Below, one piece after another: positions 23,038 through 30,783 of a stretch of DNA of 30,849 bases (position 1 is its first letter; each line of letters begins with the position of its first letter). The notes below the pieces were generated by a model that was not told the DNA's origin, searched no databases, and saw only the letters and a list, made by a program, of their open reading frames with translations. The translations under genes were made by a program, and so were the position numbers. The DNA comes from CAYXWM01 sp964468805 (lineage in GTDB: Bacteria > Bacillota > Clostridia > Lachnospirales > WRBF01): positions 1 to 30,849 of the forward strand of contig CAYXWM010000033.1 of assembly GCA_964468805.1 (NCBI GenBank), written 5' to 3'.

Positions 23038-23137
23038 TTCCGGTATATCGGAGGAAACCCATTATGTTTCCTCCGTGCCGGAAATTCACTGATAGACGGT
23101 TTATATAAGACTTATATATTTTTTCTATAAACCGTCT
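23038..23137 (+). terminator. Two hairpins after gpmI
   Basis: Hairpin 1 (23038-23083) nests GGAGGAAAC/GTTTCCTCC inside TTCCGG/CCGGAA. Hairpin 2 (23094-23137) has AGACGGTTTATA paired with TATAAACCGTCT and a T-rich loop. Neither has a following U tract. They sit where transcription of the gpmI message should end. The remaining 340 bp up to eno are AT-rich and hold only the promoter candidate below. Confidence 0.5.
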
Positions 23138-23250
23138 GACATAATGCAACACCACACCCTTCAAACCTTACCCACATTTGTTCATATTTATTAATTTTCC
23201 CGTTTAACATTCATCAGAACACGCCTCTTTAGAAAATTTTACAAAGTCTG

Positions 23251-23279
23251 TTGCAATAATTTTAAATTATGGGATAATA
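23251..23279 (+). promoter_or_regulatory. Candidate SigA promoter of eno
   Basis: TTGCAA, 17 nt, GATAAT gives a good housekeeping promoter with correct spacing. It implies a leader of about 190 nt before eno. A weaker TATAAT closer to the gene (23437-23442) lacks a well-placed -35. Confidence 0.4.
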
Positions 23280-23478
23280 ACTATGGATATAAGCTTATCG
23301 GTTCTAAGCTTTCAACGAAAACAACGGTTTGAATCAGTTACCGGCAGAGATTTAGGGGTTTAATTAAATATACAAAAATAAATTACAATTAATCCTTAAT
23401 TAATAGTAATAGGCTGAATTGCAATTTATTTAAGTTTATAATAATTAAACCACTATAAATACGAGAGGAGTTTTACAC

Positions 23479-24801
23479 ATGAAAGGTTATATTGAAATAG
23501 TTGATGTATACGCTCGCGAGATTTTGGATTCACGCGGAAATCCTACAGTAGAAGTTGAAGTTGTTGTAACTATGGACAACAACAACCAATTCATCGGTCG
23601 TTGCGGAGTTCCTTCAGGTGCTTCCACAGGTGCTTTCGAAGCAGTGGAATTACGTGACGAAGAAGCTCGTTACATGGGCAAAGGCGTTCAAAACGCAGTT
23701 AACAACGTTAACAACATTATCGCTGACGAAATCATCGGTATGAACGCTCTTGACCAAACAGCTATCGACAAAAAAATGTTGGAATTGGACGGCACTCCCA
23801 ACAAAGCTAAATTAGGTGCAAACGCTATCCTCGGTGTTTCCATTGCAGTTGCAAAAGCAGCGGCAGAAGCTCTGGGTATGCCTTTATACCAATACCTTGG
23901 CGGTTTCAACGCAAAACAATTACCCGTACCCATGATGAACATCATGAACGGCGGTAAACACGCTGACAACACAGTTGACTTGCAAGAATTCATGATTATG
24001 CCCGTAGGCGCAACAAGCTTCAAAGAAGCTTTACGTATGTGTGCTGAAGTATATCATAACCTTAAAAAAGTTTTGGGTTCCAAAAACCTTTCCACAGCTA
24101 TCGGCGACGAAGGCGGATTTGCTCCCAACTTGGCTACTTCCGATGACGTACTTGACTTAATCATCGAAGCTATCAACAAAGCAGGCTACACTCCCGGAAA
24201 AGACATCTGCCTTGCTCTTGACCCCGCTTCCACAGAACTTTACAACGAAGCTGAAAAAGTATACCACTTCCCGGGCGAAAGCCAAATGAAAGGCTCAACT
24301 GTTAACAGAACTTCCGCTGAAATGGTAGACTACTACGAAAACCTCGTAAACAAATATCCTATCGTTTCTATCGAAGACGGCTTGGCAGAAGAAGATTGGG
24401 AAGGCTGGAAAATGCTTACCGAAAGAATCGGCGACCGTGTTCAACTTGTAGGTGACGACCTTTTCGTTACCAACACCGAACGTTTACAAAAAGGTATTGA
24501 TATGGGCGTTGCTAACTCCATCCTTATCAAAATCAACCAAATCGGTACTTTAACAGAAACTTTCAACGCTATTGCTCTTGCCAACAAACATAACATGACT
24601 GCTGTTGTTTCTCACCGTTCAGGCGAAACAGAAGACAACACTATCGCAGACATCGTTGTTGCTGTTAACGCAGGTCAAATCAAAACAGGTGCTCCCGCTC
24701 GTTCCGACAGGGTTGCTAAATACAATCAATTGTTAAGAATCGAAGAAGAATTAGACACCGTAGCAGAATACCACGGTCAAAAAGTATTCTTCAATCTGTA
24801 A
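23479..24801 (+). CDS. eno: Enolase
   Basis: This 440-aa enzyme dehydrates 2-phosphoglycerate to phosphoenolpyruvate with Mg2+. It shows DSRGNPTVEVEV near the N-terminus, GVPSGASTGAFEAVELRD, MNIMNGGKHADN, the catalytic region GDEGGFAPNL, metal ligands in SIEDGLAEEDWEGW and GDDLFVTN, the catalytic lysine in LIKINQIGT, and the signature SHRSGETED. GAGAGGAG lies before the ATG. A 453-bp gap containing hairpins and a promoter separates it from gpmI, so it is probably a separate transcript although it continues the pathway. A clear terminator follows. Confidence 0.98.
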   Translation: MKGYIEIVDVYAREILDSRGNPTVEVEVVVTMDNNNQFIGRCGVPSGASTGAFEAVELRDEEARYMGKGVQNAVNNVNNIIADEIIGMNALDQTAIDKKMLELDGTPNKAKLGANAILGVSIAVAKAAAEALGMPLYQYLGGFNAKQLPVPMMNIMNGGKHADNTVDLQEFMIMPVGATSFKEALRMCAEVYHNLKKVLGSKNLSTAIGDEGGFAPNLATSDDVLDLIIEAINKAGYTPGKDICLALDPASTELYNEAEKVYHFPGESQMKGSTVNRTSAEMVDYYENLVNKYPIVSIEDGLAEEDWEGWKMLTERIGDRVQLVGDDLFVTNTERLQKGIDMGVANSILIKINQIGTLTETFNAIALANKHNMTAVVSHRSGETEDNTIADIVVAVNAGQIKTGAPARSDRVAKYNQLLRIEEELDTVAEYHGQKVFFNL

Positions 24802-24836
24802 TAAATCGGTTTAACACTTATCAGTCTTTAAAAATT

Positions 24837-24864
24837 TTGGGCGTATGAAAATACGCCCAATTTT
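24837..24864 (+). terminator. Terminator of eno
   Basis: TTGGGCGTA, loop TGAAAA, TACGCCCAA, then TTTT. It starts 35 bp after the eno stop codon. Confidence 0.85.
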
Positions 24865-24963
24865 GCATACTAAAGTAAGTTGGATTATATCAATAATCCC
24901 CTTAATTTAACGTGAGTTCAACGCAGCGGAACAATTCTGTTCGGCTTTTTAGAAAGAGGGAGT

Positions 24964-25012
24964 TTGAGGGAGAAAACCTTTTTGCCGTGTAAAAAAAGGT
25001 TTTCTCCCTCAA
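24964..25012. repeat. Family C hairpin
   Basis: TTGAGGGAGAAAACCTTTTT and AAAAAGGTTTTCTCCCTCAA form a near-perfect stem of about 20 bp. The outer context (CGGCTTTTTAGAAAGAGGG) matches that at 20624. A repeat A copy begins 14 bp after its end, as also happens at 29210-29272. Confidence 0.7.
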
Positions 25013-25026
25013 GGTCTGTTCTTTTA

Positions 25027-25161
25027 TACTTAATTGCATAAGGAATAGTAACAAAATCTATTCTTCGTAAACGGTTCGCTCTTGCGTTTTTATGAAAAAA
25101 ACACCGGTCGCTCACCACTACGAATTTACGCTTTTGTTACTGCTTAACTCGAAATTAAGTA
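25027..25161 (+). repeat. Repeat family A, copy 3
   Basis: A 135-bp intact copy, TACTTAATTGCATAAGG... to ...GAAATTAAGTA, nearly identical to 29272-29406. It forms the left part of a tandem cluster A - mini-A - B that fills the gap between eno and the MATE gene. Confidence 0.9.
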
Positions 25162-25163
25162 TA

Positions 25164-25198
25164 TACTTAATTGTATAAGGAAAATCAACAATTAAGTA
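25164..25198 (+). repeat. Mini-A, deletion form of repeat A
   Basis: Only 35 bp: TACTTAATTGTATAAGGAAA, then a short join, then CAATTAAGTA. It keeps both A ends but lacks the whole core, as expected of an internal deletion derivative. It is separated from A copy 3 by 2 bp and touches B copy 4. Confidence 0.65.
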
Positions 25199-25299
25199 TA
25201 CTAATTCCATATAAGAAGAAGGACAAAAATAATCGTATTTTCCTTGAACCGTTGATAAAAATCAATTATTTTTGTCCTATGTTTAAAATGGAATCATTA
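25199..25299 (+). repeat. Repeat family B, copy 4
   Basis: A 101-bp B element, TACTAATTCCATATAAGAAG... to ...ATGGAATCATTA, flanked by TA on both sides; the left TA is the end of mini-A. The inner arms AGGACAAAAATAAT and ATTATTTTTGTCCT are perfect. It ends 43 bp before the MATE gene start. Confidence 0.9.
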
Positions 25300-25342
25300 T
25301 ATTAGTTCCTTTTTTACAAAATACATAGATCGGGTGATTGTT

Positions 25343-26770
25343 ATGGAAACTTCCAAAGGCTTAAAAGCCATGGAGCACCAAATGGCAAACAAAAATATCC
25401 GTTCCATGATTATACGCTATTCTATACCCACCATTGCATCCATGTTGGTTTCGGCGTTATATAATATTGTGGATAAATATTGGGTTGGGCAAATGCCCGA
25501 AGTTGGCGTATTGGCAAACGCCGGTATAGGACTTTCCATGCCCATTATGAATATTTTTATGGGTTTGGCTATGCTGGTCAGCCTTGGTGCCACTGCTCAA
25601 ATTTCTATCCATCTTGGTATGCGAGATAAAATAAGTTCAGAAAAATTTTTGGGAAATGCTTTTACACTGCTGCTTACCATCGGTCTGGTAACTACGATAT
25701 TGGGTATAGTGTTTAAAACACAGATTTTATCCCTGTTGGGTGCGGATAAAGAACCCACCGTTTACACCTATGCAGACGAATATCTTACCATTATCACTGC
25801 TTTCTGCCTACCGAGCTTTTTAAGCTTCGGCATGAATCATCCCATTAGGGCGGTTGGTAACCCAAAACGCTTTGCCTCCACACAAATCCTTGGTGCGGTT
25901 CTGAACATGATTCTGGACCCCATTTTTATATTTGTGTTTAATATGGGTATAGCCGGTGCGGCTATTGCAACGGTTATTTCACAATTTATATCCTTCCTTT
26001 GGGTAATCAGCTATTATATGAATAAAAATACGGAACTTCGTATACGTAAAGCATATCTTAAAATAGACAAGAAAATTGCTTATAAAATTTTCTCCATAGG
26101 GCTTTCGCCCTTCTTTATACAGGTTGCTCAAAGCTTGATTATACTCATAGCCAATCAAAGTATACTGCATTATGCAGTATTTGAAATGGATAATCCCGGT
26201 ATAGCCTTGGGTGCTTATTCGCTTATAATGAGCGTTGCCATGCTGTTCTTTATGCCTATTTTGGGTATAAACCAAGGTTCCCAACCTATTATCGGTTTTA
26301 ATTACGGTGCAGGAGACTATGAACGTGTACGGGATTCGTATAAATGGGCTGTAGTTTATTGCATGATTATTTGCACGGTGGGGCTTATATTAATGGAAGT
26401 CTTTGCCGTTCAAATTATAGAAATTTTCAACCCGGACAAAAATCCGCAATTAATAGAAGTCGGTGCAAGAGGGCTGCGTATTTTTGCGTCATGCTTTATA
26501 CTTGTTGGTTTTCAGGTACCCACCAGTAACTTCTTCCAAGCCATCGGAAAAGCAAAGGTTGCTATTATCTCCAGCTCCCTAAGACAGGTTATACTGTTTA
26601 TTCCGGCTCTGTTGATATTGCCCATGTTTTACGGGTTAAACGGTGTTTGGTATGCGATGCCGGTTTGTGACATTTTATCCTCAATAATTACCTTCTTTAT
26701 AGTATTAAAGGTGATGAAATCCTTGAAACAAACCATGGTGCCGAAAGCGGAAACCGCTCCGGCACAATAA
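25343..26770 (+). CDS. MATE-family efflux transporter
   Basis: A 475-aa inner-membrane exporter with about 12 hydrophobic helices in two related halves. It uses a Na+ or H+ gradient to expel cationic drugs or metabolites. Family-like segments are MIIRYSIPTIASMLVSALYNIVDKYWVGQ (helix 1), NPKRFASTQILGAVLNMILDPIFIF in the first half, and GINQGSQPIIGFNYGAGDYERVR in the second; these are typical of the MepA-like branch. The ATG at 25343 is preferred over GTG 9 bp upstream, because CGGGTGA then serves as the ribosome site. It follows the A/B repeat cluster. apgM begins 37 bp after it, so the two may be cotranscribed. The substrate cannot be read from sequence. Confidence 0.93.
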   Translation: METSKGLKAMEHQMANKNIRSMIIRYSIPTIASMLVSALYNIVDKYWVGQMPEVGVLANAGIGLSMPIMNIFMGLAMLVSLGATAQISIHLGMRDKISSEKFLGNAFTLLLTIGLVTTILGIVFKTQILSLLGADKEPTVYTYADEYLTIITAFCLPSFLSFGMNHPIRAVGNPKRFASTQILGAVLNMILDPIFIFVFNMGIAGAAIATVISQFISFLWVISYYMNKNTELRIRKAYLKIDKKIAYKIFSIGLSPFFIQVAQSLIILIANQSILHYAVFEMDNPGIALGAYSLIMSVAMLFFMPILGINQGSQPIIGFNYGAGDYERVRDSYKWAVVYCMIICTVGLILMEVFAVQIIEIFNPDKNPQLIEVGARGLRIFASCFILVGFQVPTSNFFQAIGKAKVAIISSSLRQVILFIPALLILPMFYGLNGVWYAMPVCDILSSIITFFIVLKVMKSLKQTMVPKAETAPAQ

Positions 26771-26807
26771 AGTTACATTATTTAATACACTGAAAGGACT
26801 GATTCCG

Positions 26808-28022
26808 TTGAAATATATAGTTGTTTTAGGCGATGGTATGGCAGACTACCCGGTAGCTGCTTTGAATGACAAAACTCCGCTTCAAGTCGCAGTTAAGCCC
26901 AATATAGACAGTTTGGCTTCAAAAGGCGAAATAGGTCTTTCCACCACTTTATACCCCACTATGCCCACCGGTTCCGACGTTGCTACTTTGTCGGTTTTGG
27001 GCTATGACCCAAAAAAATATTACACAGGTCGTTCTCCCATTGAAGCCTTGGGGCTTGGGTTGCCTTTGGACAAGGAAGATACCGTTTTCCGTTGCAATTT
27101 CGTAACACTTTCCGACGAGGAAGCTTTTGAAGACAAACGAATGCTGGACTACTCCGCAGGAAAAATTACAAATGAAGAAGCATGGGAGCTTATTTCCGCC
27201 ATAAATGCAGAATTGGGTTCTGATATAATTAAATTCTTTAACGGTGTCAGCTATCGTCATATTATGACCTGGAAAGGTATAGAATACGACTACACCATGA
27301 TTCCACCTCATGATCTTACCGACAAAAAAATAGGCGACCATTTACCAAAAGGAAAATACGCCGAAACGGTTTTGGGAATGATGAAAAAGAGCGTGGAAAT
27401 CCTGTCCAACCACAGAGTTAACAAAAAACGTGTTGAAAAGGGGCTTTATCCTGCCAACTGCATTTGGCTTTGGGGTGAAGGTAAAAAGCCCGAATTTATC
27501 ACCTTTAAGGAAAAATACGGCATAGGCGGCTCGGTAATCACTGCTGTACCATTGATAAACGGTCTAGCGGCAGGTTTGGAACTAAACTCCATTGAAGTTG
27601 AGGGTGCAACCGGTTTGTTTGATACCAACTATTCCGGCAAGGCTCAAGCCGCTCTGGAGGCCATAGACCGTGGTGACGAGTTTGTTTTCGTACACATTGA
27701 AGCCCCGGACGAATGCGGTCATGACGGCGAAATTGAACACAAGGTTAAGTCCATAGAATATATTGACGATTTAATAGTAAAGGTAATAAAAGAAGGCATG
27801 GACAAACGCAATATTCCTTACCGTATGCTTATCATGCCCGACCATGCAACTCCCTTAAATCTTCGCACTCACACCACAGACCCGGTGCCTTATATAATCT
27901 ATGACAGCACTAATATTAAAGACAATCCCGTTTCCTATAACGAAAACTCCGCGGCGGCAAGCGGCAAAATATTTGACCACGGATATAACCTTATGCCGTA
28001 TTTTTTGCAACAGCTGAACTAA
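26808..28022 (+). CDS. apgM: ApgM-type cofactor-independent phosphoglycerate mutase or homoserine-kinase-like enzyme
   Basis: A 404-aa protein with a TTG start and GAAAGGAC upstream. It has the alkaline-phosphatase fold: VLGDGMADYP (D9) at the start, MPTGSDVATLSVLGYDP with nucleophile S56, GRSPIEALGLGL, HIEAPDECGHDGE and MPDHATP as later metal sites. It belongs to the archaeal-type ApgM family and not to GpmI, which is also encoded here at 21490. Some bacterial members have been proposed to act as homoserine kinases in threonine synthesis. With a full GpmI nearby, that alternative deserves equal weight. No threonine genes adjoin it. Confidence 0.85.
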   Translation: MKYIVVLGDGMADYPVAALNDKTPLQVAVKPNIDSLASKGEIGLSTTLYPTMPTGSDVATLSVLGYDPKKYYTGRSPIEALGLGLPLDKEDTVFRCNFVTLSDEEAFEDKRMLDYSAGKITNEEAWELISAINAELGSDIIKFFNGVSYRHIMTWKGIEYDYTMIPPHDLTDKKIGDHLPKGKYAETVLGMMKKSVEILSNHRVNKKRVEKGLYPANCIWLWGEGKKPEFITFKEKYGIGGSVITAVPLINGLAAGLELNSIEVEGATGLFDTNYSGKAQAALEAIDRGDEFVFVHIEAPDECGHDGEIEHKVKSIEYIDDLIVKVIKEGMDKRNIPYRMLIMPDHATPLNLRTHTTDPVPYIIYDSTNIKDNPVSYNENSAAASGKIFDHGYNLMPYFLQQLN

Positions 28023-28147
28023 GATAATCATATTTACAGACTTAAAGCCCATTCCGAAGTAGCATAAAAACAAAAGCATTATTATTCGATGAAGAATTTG
28101 CTCAAGTGTTTTTTGTATCGGTTTGGGCTTTTTTTGGAGGTGTTTGA

Positions 28148-28669
28148 ATGAATAAGATTAAATTTCTTCAAGGGGATATTACAAATCTGCAAGTCGATGC
28201 CCTAGTCAATGCCGCAAATTCAAGCCTTTTGGGCGGCGGCGGAGTTGACGGGGCTATACACCGAGCGGCAGGCAAGGATCTGTTGGAAGAATGCCGCGGT
28301 TTAAGAGGTTGCAACACCGGTGAATCCAAAATCACCAAAGGTTATAATCTGCCCGCAAAACACGTAATACATACCGTAGGACCCATTTACAAAGACGGTA
28401 ATAGCGGAGAGCCGGAATTGTTGCGTAACTGTTATCTTAATTCCTTAAAACTCGCCGTTGAAAACAACCTAAAAACCCTTGCCTTTCCCTGTATCAGTAC
28501 GGGGATTTACGGCTATCCCTTTGAAGCTGCCTGTAAAATTGCCCTTGAGGCAGTTATGGAATTTCTGAAAGAAAATACGCAAATTGAAGAGGTTACAATG
28601 GTTTGTTTCAGCAAGGACGATTACGAAAAATACTTATCTTTATATGAAGAACAAAAAAATGCAAATTAA
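28148..28669 (+). CDS. Macrodomain protein (ADP-ribose / O-acetyl-ADP-ribose hydrolase type)
   Basis: A 173-aa single macrodomain of the YmdB/MacroD type. Such proteins bind ADP-ribose and remove ADP-ribose from acidic residues or deacetylate O-acetyl-ADP-ribose. It shows GDITNLQVDALVNAANSSL (residues 9-27), GGGGVDGAIHRAAG, VIHTVGPIY, and the phosphate-binding loop CISTGIYGYPFE. The N-terminal Asn and the GGGGVDGAIH loop of catalytic members are intact. A good GGAGGTG precedes the ATG. It is 125 bp after apgM. No ADP-ribosyltransferase or sirtuin gene lies next to it, so the physiological substrate is unknown. Confidence 0.93.
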   Translation: MNKIKFLQGDITNLQVDALVNAANSSLLGGGGVDGAIHRAAGKDLLEECRGLRGCNTGESKITKGYNLPAKHVIHTVGPIYKDGNSGEPELLRNCYLNSLKLAVENNLKTLAFPCISTGIYGYPFEAACKIALEAVMEFLKENTQIEEVTMVCFSKDDYEKYLSLYEEQKNAN

Positions 28670-28794
28670 AATCAGGAAAGTCTTGCATAACCCTCCTATT
28701 TCCGGAACGAATAAAACCAATCTTCTGTGATAAAATATAAACGAAACGGAAGGAATTTCGTTTCATTAAAATTTTGCAGACACGAGGTGTTATC

Positions 28795-28917
28795 ATGGCA
28801 AAAAATAATAATACAAAGAAAAAACGTTCAGATAAAACAAACATGAATCCCGATTCGGGCGAAAATTCCAATCATAATTCCCGTAAAGAGGGCATGGGTC
28901 CCAATACAAACAGATAA
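28795..28917 (+). CDS. Small basic Asn-rich protein
   Basis: A 40-aa frame starting MAKNNNTKKKRSDKTNMNPD and ending GMGPNTNR. GAGGTG lies 7 nt before the ATG. It is very hydrophilic, with no hydrophobic core, and shares the Asn/Lys/Arg-rich style of the 35-aa protein at 479-586. This composition resembles minor small spore proteins (SspK/N/P-like in size), but there is no sequence motif that proves it. A 7-bp inverted repeat (AAACGAA...TTCGTTT) lies just upstream. Confidence 0.5.
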   Translation: MAKNNNTKKKRSDKTNMNPDSGENSNHNSRKEGMGPNTNR

Positions 28918-28997
28918 TTAAATTTCGCTTGGCAATTCATATAAGATAATTTGTACCGTTGAACTGATTGTATAAGACCAAAGCAATAAGCGTTGAT

Positions 28998-29026
28998 TTG
29001 AAAATTAATTAAAACGGTAAGATAAT
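28998..29026 (+). promoter_or_regulatory. Candidate SigA-type promoter
   Basis: TTGAAA, 17 nt, GATAAT, 47 bp before the 41-aa gene. Spacing is ideal and each box has one or two mismatches. Confidence 0.45.
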
Positions 29027-29073
29027 CCCGAAATGAATAGCAGAATACAAGCGAAACAAAGCAGGTGAATATC

Positions 29074-29199
29074 ATGGCAAAAGCAGGAATGAGACGTCCC
29101 GATCCTTCTGAACCTCACGGTACAGAAAGCAACCATAAAAACAAGCAACCCAAAAACGACGTGAAACCTGTTCCCGAAATTCAGAACAAGGTAAAATAA
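29074..29199 (+). CDS. Small conserved-looking protein (41 aa)
   Basis: The frame starts MAKAGMRRPDPSEPHGTESN and ends PVPEIQNKVK, with CAGGTGA before the ATG. From memory, short clostridial proteins with RRPxPSxPHGTESN and a PVPEIQGKAK-like end are common, which makes this a likely real gene, but I cannot confirm it here. It is hydrophilic, Pro-rich and has no signal peptide. The function is unknown; location among other small basic proteins in a spore former suggests a spore-related or ribosome-related role. A family C hairpin follows 10 bp after the stop codon. Confidence 0.65.
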   Translation: MAKAGMRRPDPSEPHGTESNHKNKQPKNDVKPVPEIQNKVK

Positions 29200-29209
29200 T
29201 GCTTAAAAC

Positions 29210-29257
29210 TTGAGGGAGAGAACCTTTTTTTAAACAGAAAAAAGTTCTCTCCCTCAA
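29210..29257 (+). terminator. Family C hairpin acting as terminator
   Basis: TTGAGGGAGAGAACCTTTTT pairs with AAAAAGTTCTCTCCCTCAA, followed by ACTTTTTG. It lies just behind the 41-aa gene and 14 bp before repeat A copy 4. Confidence 0.65.
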
Positions 29258-29271
29258 ACTTTTTGTCATTA

Positions 29272-29406
29272 TACTTAATTGCATAAGGAATAGTAACAAA
29301 AGCTATTCTTCGTAAACGGTTCGCTCTTGCGTTTTTATAATAAAAACACCGGTGGCTCACCACTACGAATATACGCTTTTGTTACTACTTAACCGGAAAT
29401 TAAGTA
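29272..29406 (+). repeat. Repeat family A, copy 4
   Basis: A 135-bp intact copy between the convergent 41-aa gene and spoIIIAH. Ends are TACTTAATTGCATAAGGAAT and ACCGGAAATTAAGTA. It is the best reference copy, because it contains GTTACTACTTAACC unbroken. Confidence 0.9.
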
Positions 29407-29421
29407 TAGTCTTGTAATAAT

Positions 29422-29456
29422 AAAAAAAAATTCCCTCGCAGCTGTATACGAGGGTT
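29422..29456 (-). terminator. Terminator of the spoIIIA transcript
   Basis: On the minus strand ACCCTCG...CGAGGG is followed by AATTTTTTTTT, a standard intrinsic terminator 73 bp past the spoIIIAH stop codon. It shows that spoIIIAH is the last gene of its operon. Confidence 0.75.
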
Positions 29457-29484
29457 ATGTATGGGATTATAAAGAATACAGCTT

Positions 29485-29529
29485 ATACTAATTCTCTTAA
29501 ATATATCTGTCATCAATGAGGATTAGTAT
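29485..29529. repeat. 45-bp palindrome at the end of spoIIIAH
   Basis: ATACTAATTCTC and GAGGATTAGTAT are complementary with one mismatch and enclose 21 nt. The ends resemble those of families B and D (ACTAAT). It touches the spoIIIAH stop codon. It may be a short relic of such an element. Confidence 0.45.
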
Positions 29530-30206
29530 TATTTTTTCTTCATTGGGCTGATTCTGATATTGGCGGTATCCATACCGGTCTTGCGTTTTACTATATCTTC
29601 GATTTGTGCGATTTCGGCATCGGTAAGGGCTTCTTTGTTAACAACCACGTCAACTGTGTTATCATCTATTCTCACAAACACTTCTTTGAAGCCTTTAGCT
29701 TCAATCATAGCTTCCGCTGCACTTTCTTTTTCTATGCGTTTGTGGATTTCAAGAAGCGTATCGGCGCATTCAGCACGTTGTTTTTGGTCAATATTGGTGT
29801 TGTTAATCATTTCGTTAAGTATTTCTTTTTGTTTTGCACGGCTTTGTTCTCTGTCCAGTTTCGCTTGAACAAAGTATGACAGGTCAACAGTTGTGCTTAC
29901 AAAAATGGCTTCGCCGGGGTCTTTGCTGGCAGAAGTACTGCCTTCGGGAGCGGTAGCTTGGGTGTCACCGGTGGCTATCATGGGGTTTTCCAAAACATTG
30001 CCGTCAAAAACCAAAGCATCGGCGTTTTGTGATGAGCTGACAGCCATATACTCCTCATCGTTTACTCTGCTTATTAAACCGCCGTCGTCCAGAAGCATAC
30101 TGTCTCGGGGTTTGGCGTTACCGTCAATATAGTTTAAATAACCTGCAACGGCTATCATGATTACCAGTGCGGTGATAATTATTTGATTTCTTTTCAATAC
30201 AAACAT
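29529..30206 (-). CDS. spoIIIAH: Stage III sporulation protein AH
   Basis: This 225-aa membrane protein of the mother cell pairs with SpoIIQ-type partners to build the channel to the forespore during engulfment. A single N-terminal transmembrane helix covers about 9-26 (QIIITALVIMIAVAGYLNY). A low-complexity stretch follows, then a helix rich in Gln, Lys and Glu (AKLDREQSRAKQKEILNEMI). The C-terminal ring-building domain related to YscJ/FliF covers about 150-220 (FVRIDDNTVDVVVNKEALTDAEI, IEDIVKRKTGM, IRISPM). TAGGAGGT precedes the ATG, 10 nt after spoIIIAG. The long palindrome at 29485 begins right at its stop codon. Confidence 0.93.
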   Translation of the reverse strand: MFVLKRNQIIITALVIMIAVAGYLNYIDGNAKPRDSMLLDDGGLISRVNDEEYMAVSSSQNADALVFDGNVLENPMIATGDTQATAPEGSTSASKDPGEAIFVSTTVDLSYFVQAKLDREQSRAKQKEILNEMINNTNIDQKQRAECADTLLEIHKRIEKESAAEAMIEAKGFKEVFVRIDDNTVDVVVNKEALTDAEIAQIEDIVKRKTGMDTANIRISPMKKK

Positions 30207-30216
30207 AATATACCTC

Positions 30217-30783
30217 CTATTTCATTTTTAATACGGATACTTTATGAGGCTCAATGCCAAGTATGGCCACAGCGGATTTGGTCAAGGCGTCTTTTACGTA
30301 TATGTCATCACCTCCCTCGGCGACTATAATAACACCTTGGATTCCGGGCTGTATTTCTTTTAAGACCAAAGGCTTGTTGCCTTGGTTATCGGAAATTATT
30401 ATTTTGTTATCCTGGGCTTGGCGGTTATAGCTTTCTCTTACTCCGCCGCTACCGTCGCTTTCCTTTGTGCCGGACTCGGTCACCTGAGAATCTTCGGCCA
30501 CTACCAGTTCCTTACCGTTTGACAAGGTTATCAAAACCTTTACCTTTCCTACCCCGTCTACAAGTGCCAATGCCTCCTCCAAACGCATTTCCATTTCTTC
30601 TTCAAAGGACTTTGTCATTTGCATAACAGGGGCAGTTTCCTCGATTTCTTTTGGTTTTTCTTCAAAACTTCGCCCAAAATAGTTTGCCGCTATAAGCAAT
30701 ACTATTCCGCAAACAAATATGGCGACCAGGTTGGTCATTGACTTCTTATCCTTGTTTTTGAACAGTTCTCGTAAGTATTTCAC
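30217..30783 (-). CDS. spoIIIAG: Stage III sporulation protein AG
   Basis: A 188-aa protein from a GTG start; CAGGGGG lies 8 nt before it, which decides the start over an ATG 63 bp upstream with no ribosome site. One transmembrane helix covers about 17-36 (TNLVAIFVCGIVLLIAANYF). The periplasm-side part forms a large ring in the SpoIIIA channel: LALVDGVGKVKVLITLSNGKE, then IQPGIQGVIIVAEGGDD, VKDALTKSAVAILGIEPHKVSVLKMK. The last 60 residues are the ring-building motif. Upstream sequence to the window edge is open in two frames, one ending in a TGA that overlaps the GTG. spoIIIAF is expected there, but too little is present to identify it. Confidence 0.92.
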   Translation of the reverse strand: MKYLRELFKNKDKKSMTNLVAIFVCGIVLLIAANYFGRSFEEKPKEIEETAPVMQMTKSFEEEMEMRLEEALALVDGVGKVKVLITLSNGKELVVAEDSQVTESGTKESDGSGGVRESYNRQAQDNKIIISDNQGNKPLVLKEIQPGIQGVIIVAEGGDDIYVKDALTKSAVAILGIEPHKVSVLKMK

